In this document: positions 61,683 through 64,000 of the stretch, piece after piece
How positions within the stretch are numbered: position 1 is the stretch's first letter
How the letters are laid out: every line of letters begins with the position of its first letter
Origin: Ianthella basta
Taxonomy: Eukaryota; Porifera; Demospongiae; Verongiida; Ianthellidae
Direction of reading: 5' to 3'
DNA: 64,000 nucleotides
Assembly: GCA_964019415.1 (NCBI GenBank)
Contig: OZ025874.1
Coordinates: 7,528,092 to 7,592,091, forward strand
Position numbers and translations under genes: made by a program
The notes under the pieces: generated by a model
Told to the model about the DNA's origin: nothing
The model's database searches: none
The model's input: only the letters and a program-made list of their open reading frames with translations

Positions 61683-61923
61683 AATACATATCCACTCAAT
61701 CCGCAACTATTGCTACTTGTGGTAATGATGGGCACGTATTCTTGTGATACTTCATGTATGGAGCAAGTCAAGGGAAATTGACCACAATTTCCCTTGCCAG
61801 GTGTTGCAGATAAGACCCACGTACGCGTCCGTGCCATGCACGTGCACCGGAAGAGGGACTATATAAGTGACATGAACCTAATCACAATATAATATTATAG
61901 GGCGCATGATGTTGATATATGGT

Positions 61924-62032
61924 GTACAGTATTTAAACAGGTGTCCGCGTACACTGCGGTCGACAAGTAGCGCGCAGCCCAAGTCGTAAGCCCGTTGTCA
62001 ACTACTCCTCTCACGTTACGTACAGCTCCAAA
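61924..62032 (+). promoter_or_regulatory. Core promoter / 5' UTR of CD225-like copy 2
   Basis: TATTTAAA at 61930-61937, then the same block as copy 1 (caggtgtccgcgtacactgc, aagtagcgcgcagcccaagt). Differs from copy 1 at few positions, with a small deletion before the ATG. Confidence 0.6.
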
Positions 62033-63105
62033 ATGACTACTTACTCAGACAGTAAGTCGCTGAGTCTATGTCGGGGGGTAGCTATGACACCATTCACTGC
62101 CGCTGTCTGTGATACGTAGCTAGCTAGCTACTTACCCGTCCTCCCTTTCATTCGTCCAGCCGCTCCAATAATGATGCACCAAGCGGATGCTGAAATGGGA
62201 CTTGGGCCCATGCCTGTGCCGACACAAGAGCCAATGCCAGGAGTCGACTTCTCTAGCACTGATTTGGTAAGTCGCGATTGTGAGGAACGATCACGAAGAT
62301 ACAATATTTTCGGCATCAGATATCATAAGCCTACCTACCAAACGCTCCATCCCCGGAACACCGTAAAGTGGGGGTGCTGGTGGTCTGGTGGTCAAGATCA
62401 AGTCCAGTGATCCAGTGATAACGGAATATTTGAAGCTCAAGCCCTGGCCATGGAACAAATTTTCAGTGGCAGCACCCCCCCCCCCCCCCCCCCCCCTCAA
62501 CAACAAACTCGCCACTGAACGAATAACAAACTGTTTAGCTACTGACTGATCATGTGTGTGTGTTCAGAAAATCAGAAAATTGCTGATGCGACTCCATATT
62601 CGAATAATCATTATATTATTGTTAGACTGACAGTTAATTGTGTATACCTTTCCACTCTGCAGAATCTCATTCACTCAAAAGGACAGAGCTCACTCATTCT
62701 GTCCATTGTCTCCTTCATTGGTTGTTTCTTTTGTTCCATTTTCTCCGTGTTCTGCCTTATCCCAGCCATGTTACTTGCTGTCAAGGTATGAACTATGCAT
62801 TATTTGTACGCAGCATCTCTCTTTTATAACAATTACACATTTCTTTTATCACTATAATTCTTTAGTGATATACTTTATTTGCAGACATATTATATTTTCT
62901 TCTATCTTCCACACAGAGTCGTGTGTCTGCTGAGAAGAAGGACTACTATGAGAGCAAGCTCATGCTTCACTGGTCCTACATCTGCACCTTTGCTGGTTGC
63001 TTCATTGGCGGGGTGGTTCTGGCTGGCATCATTATTCTCATCATTTTATCAGCAGTTATTCCAGCAGCTGTTGCAGCTAGCTATAGTGCAGCCTACGGAT
63101 ATTGA
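62033..63105 (+). CDS. CD225/dispanin-like two-transmembrane protein, copy 2
   Basis: Four exons: 62033-62051, 62160-62266, 62663-62785, 62917-63105. They total 438 nt (145 aa) with the same phases as copy 1. The N-terminal region (MMHQADAEMGLGPMPVPTQE) and TM1 (LILSIVSFIGCFFCSIFSVF) are nearly identical to copy 1. So are the loop (KSRVSAEKKDYYESKLMLHW) and the start of TM2. Copy 2 diverges at the C terminus (AVIPAAVAASYSAAYGY). Exon 3 starts NLIHSKGQSS instead of MLIRSKGQNS. Intron 2 has grown by a segment containing a poly-C run (62477-62496). All splice sites are intact, so both copies look functional. Confidence 0.7.
62477..62496 (+). repeat. Homopolymer C run in intron 2 of CD225-like copy 2
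   Basis: About 20 C residues, absent from the same intron of copy 1. Confidence 0.9.
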
Positions 63106-64000
63106 CACAGCAGCCATTCCATACAACATAGCAGTTACTGTTACATGCACTAACAGTATTCATCTCTCAGTATGTATAGTCACCTGCATGCAAGAAGTAT
63201 ATCATATATATTCAATTCAATTCAATTCAATCATTATTAGAGTGCACCGCACCAAATGGTGCTAGGACACAAAAGGTCCAATGTAGCACTAACATATGAA
63301 CACAAGCATAAAGACTAGTTCAACAGAGGAAGAAAAGAACAGAGCTAGGGATGTGGACCAAAAAGCATGTTACTTAGTAAGCACTTACACACCGAAACGG
63401 GCACACCACATAGAGCTAAGATGTTTTAGAATACTAGGATTAGTGCATGATAAAGACAGTATAATGGCAGTCTGTTCACTATGACTCTGCTCCTTAAATC
63501 TGTCACAATGGTTGACTTCTGTCATCAAAGGCTGCCTATAATACTCGCATACAATGTATCACCATGCATGTGCACCTATAGTACATACCACCACCATTGG
63601 AGTGCACGCTGCAGCAAGCAAATTGTAACTTGCCTAAGGGCATGCCATTGAATTTCTGCCTAAACCCTCAATTCAATGGCATGCTCTTAGGCAAGCTAAA
63701 ATTTGCATGCTTAAGCTTGCAGCAATGTGCACTCCAATGGCGGCGTGCAGGTTCTGATCAGCTGTAACTTGCGCTGGTAGTCTATTTCTTCATTCTTCAA
63801 CCATCGAGCACATTTACTTTCTGGCACATGTGATAGGACGAATGGTGTGTGTGCTGCCATAGGGCTACTGTAACTTGCACTGGTGGTCTTTTTCTATGAC
63901 CATCTGGCGCAGATACACTACTGGCACACATGCACGTGGTGGTGGCTGCGACATTGTAAATTGCACTGTGTGGTTTGTTTCTATACATATTATAATGCAT
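63106..64000. other. 3' flank of CD225-like copy 2, repeat-rich
   Basis: Contains the shared 3' flank, an attca pentamer run (63210-63232), a segment (agagtgcacc … caatgtagcactaaca, about 63239-63297) also present at 54035-54115, and a fold-back element at 63594-63741. No gene recognised to the window edge. Confidence 0.5.
63594..63741. mobile_element. Fold-back element
   Basis: Arms ccattggagtgcacgctgca … ggcatgccattgaatt and aattcaatggcatgctctta … gtgcactccaatgg are inverted copies of about 65 nt around a short core. Confidence 0.8.

Larger units (their letters stand above)
59430..61700. mobile_element. Composite insertion between duplicated block B and CD225-like copy 2
   Basis: This sequence has no counterpart in the first duplication unit. 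It has higher GC, two perfect fold-backs (60266-60417, 61572-61682) and an inverted repeat (61067-61148 against 61430-61520). It also has several ATGGCG starts, for example MASSPERSGLDIAEKVLP at 60193, that go nowhere. No transposase or RT motif was recognised. Confidence 0.5.

Overview
The window is nuclear DNA of an animal. It holds multi-exon genes with canonical GT-AG introns, vertebrate-type protein families (a GLI zinc-finger factor, an FBXL2/20 F-box protein with a prenylation motif, FYCO1, PRIM1, PCTP, PEMT, NFU1), many (GT)n/(AC)n microsatellites, polypurine minisatellites and fold-back elements. Short intergenic gaps, divergent gene pairs a few hundred bases apart and a tyrosine-recombinase retroelement fit an early-branching invertebrate, most probably a sponge. 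The species call is an inference. For FBXL, FYCO1, NFU1, PRIM1, PCTP, ACAD and both CD225-like genes, the exon models below were assembled by hand and keep frame across every junction.

Left part (1-29.2 kb). A GLI gene (minus; its C-terminal exon runs off the left edge) is divergent from an FBXL2/20 gene (plus, 12 exons, 479 aa). The FBXL gene converges on a small uncharacterised basic protein gene (minus, 4 exons, 253 aa), which is divergent from a 24-exon FYCO1 orthologue (plus, 1254 aa, RUN - coiled coil - FYVE - GOLD).

Middle (29.8-51.7 kb). NFU1 (mitochondrial Fe-S scaffold) and PRIM1 (DNA primase small subunit) are both on the minus strand. PRIM1 shares a 77-bp bidirectional promoter with PCTP/STARD2 (plus). 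PCTP converges on an intronless PEMT gene (minus), so a phosphatidylcholine-transfer gene and a phosphatidylcholine-synthesis gene are neighbours. Upstream of PEMT lies a mitochondrial acyl-CoA dehydrogenase (minus, 4 exons). Its 6.9-kb first intron contains a degenerate, oppositely oriented Ngaro/DIRS-type retroelement bounded by arrays of 80-bp direct repeats.

Right part (51.7-64 kb). This part is AT-rich, gene-poor and repeat-rich. It holds two intact tandem copies and one decayed copy of a small two-transmembrane CD225/dispanin-like gene, a ~2.05-kb TTAA-bounded inverted-repeat transposon with a decayed nuclease-like ORF, and several perfect fold-back elements.

The observations most worth follow-up are the GT/AC arrays at opposite intron ends, the CD225-like duplication with its foreign 2.3-kb insert, the TTAA element, the dead YR retroelement, and the PCTP-PEMT neighbourhood.
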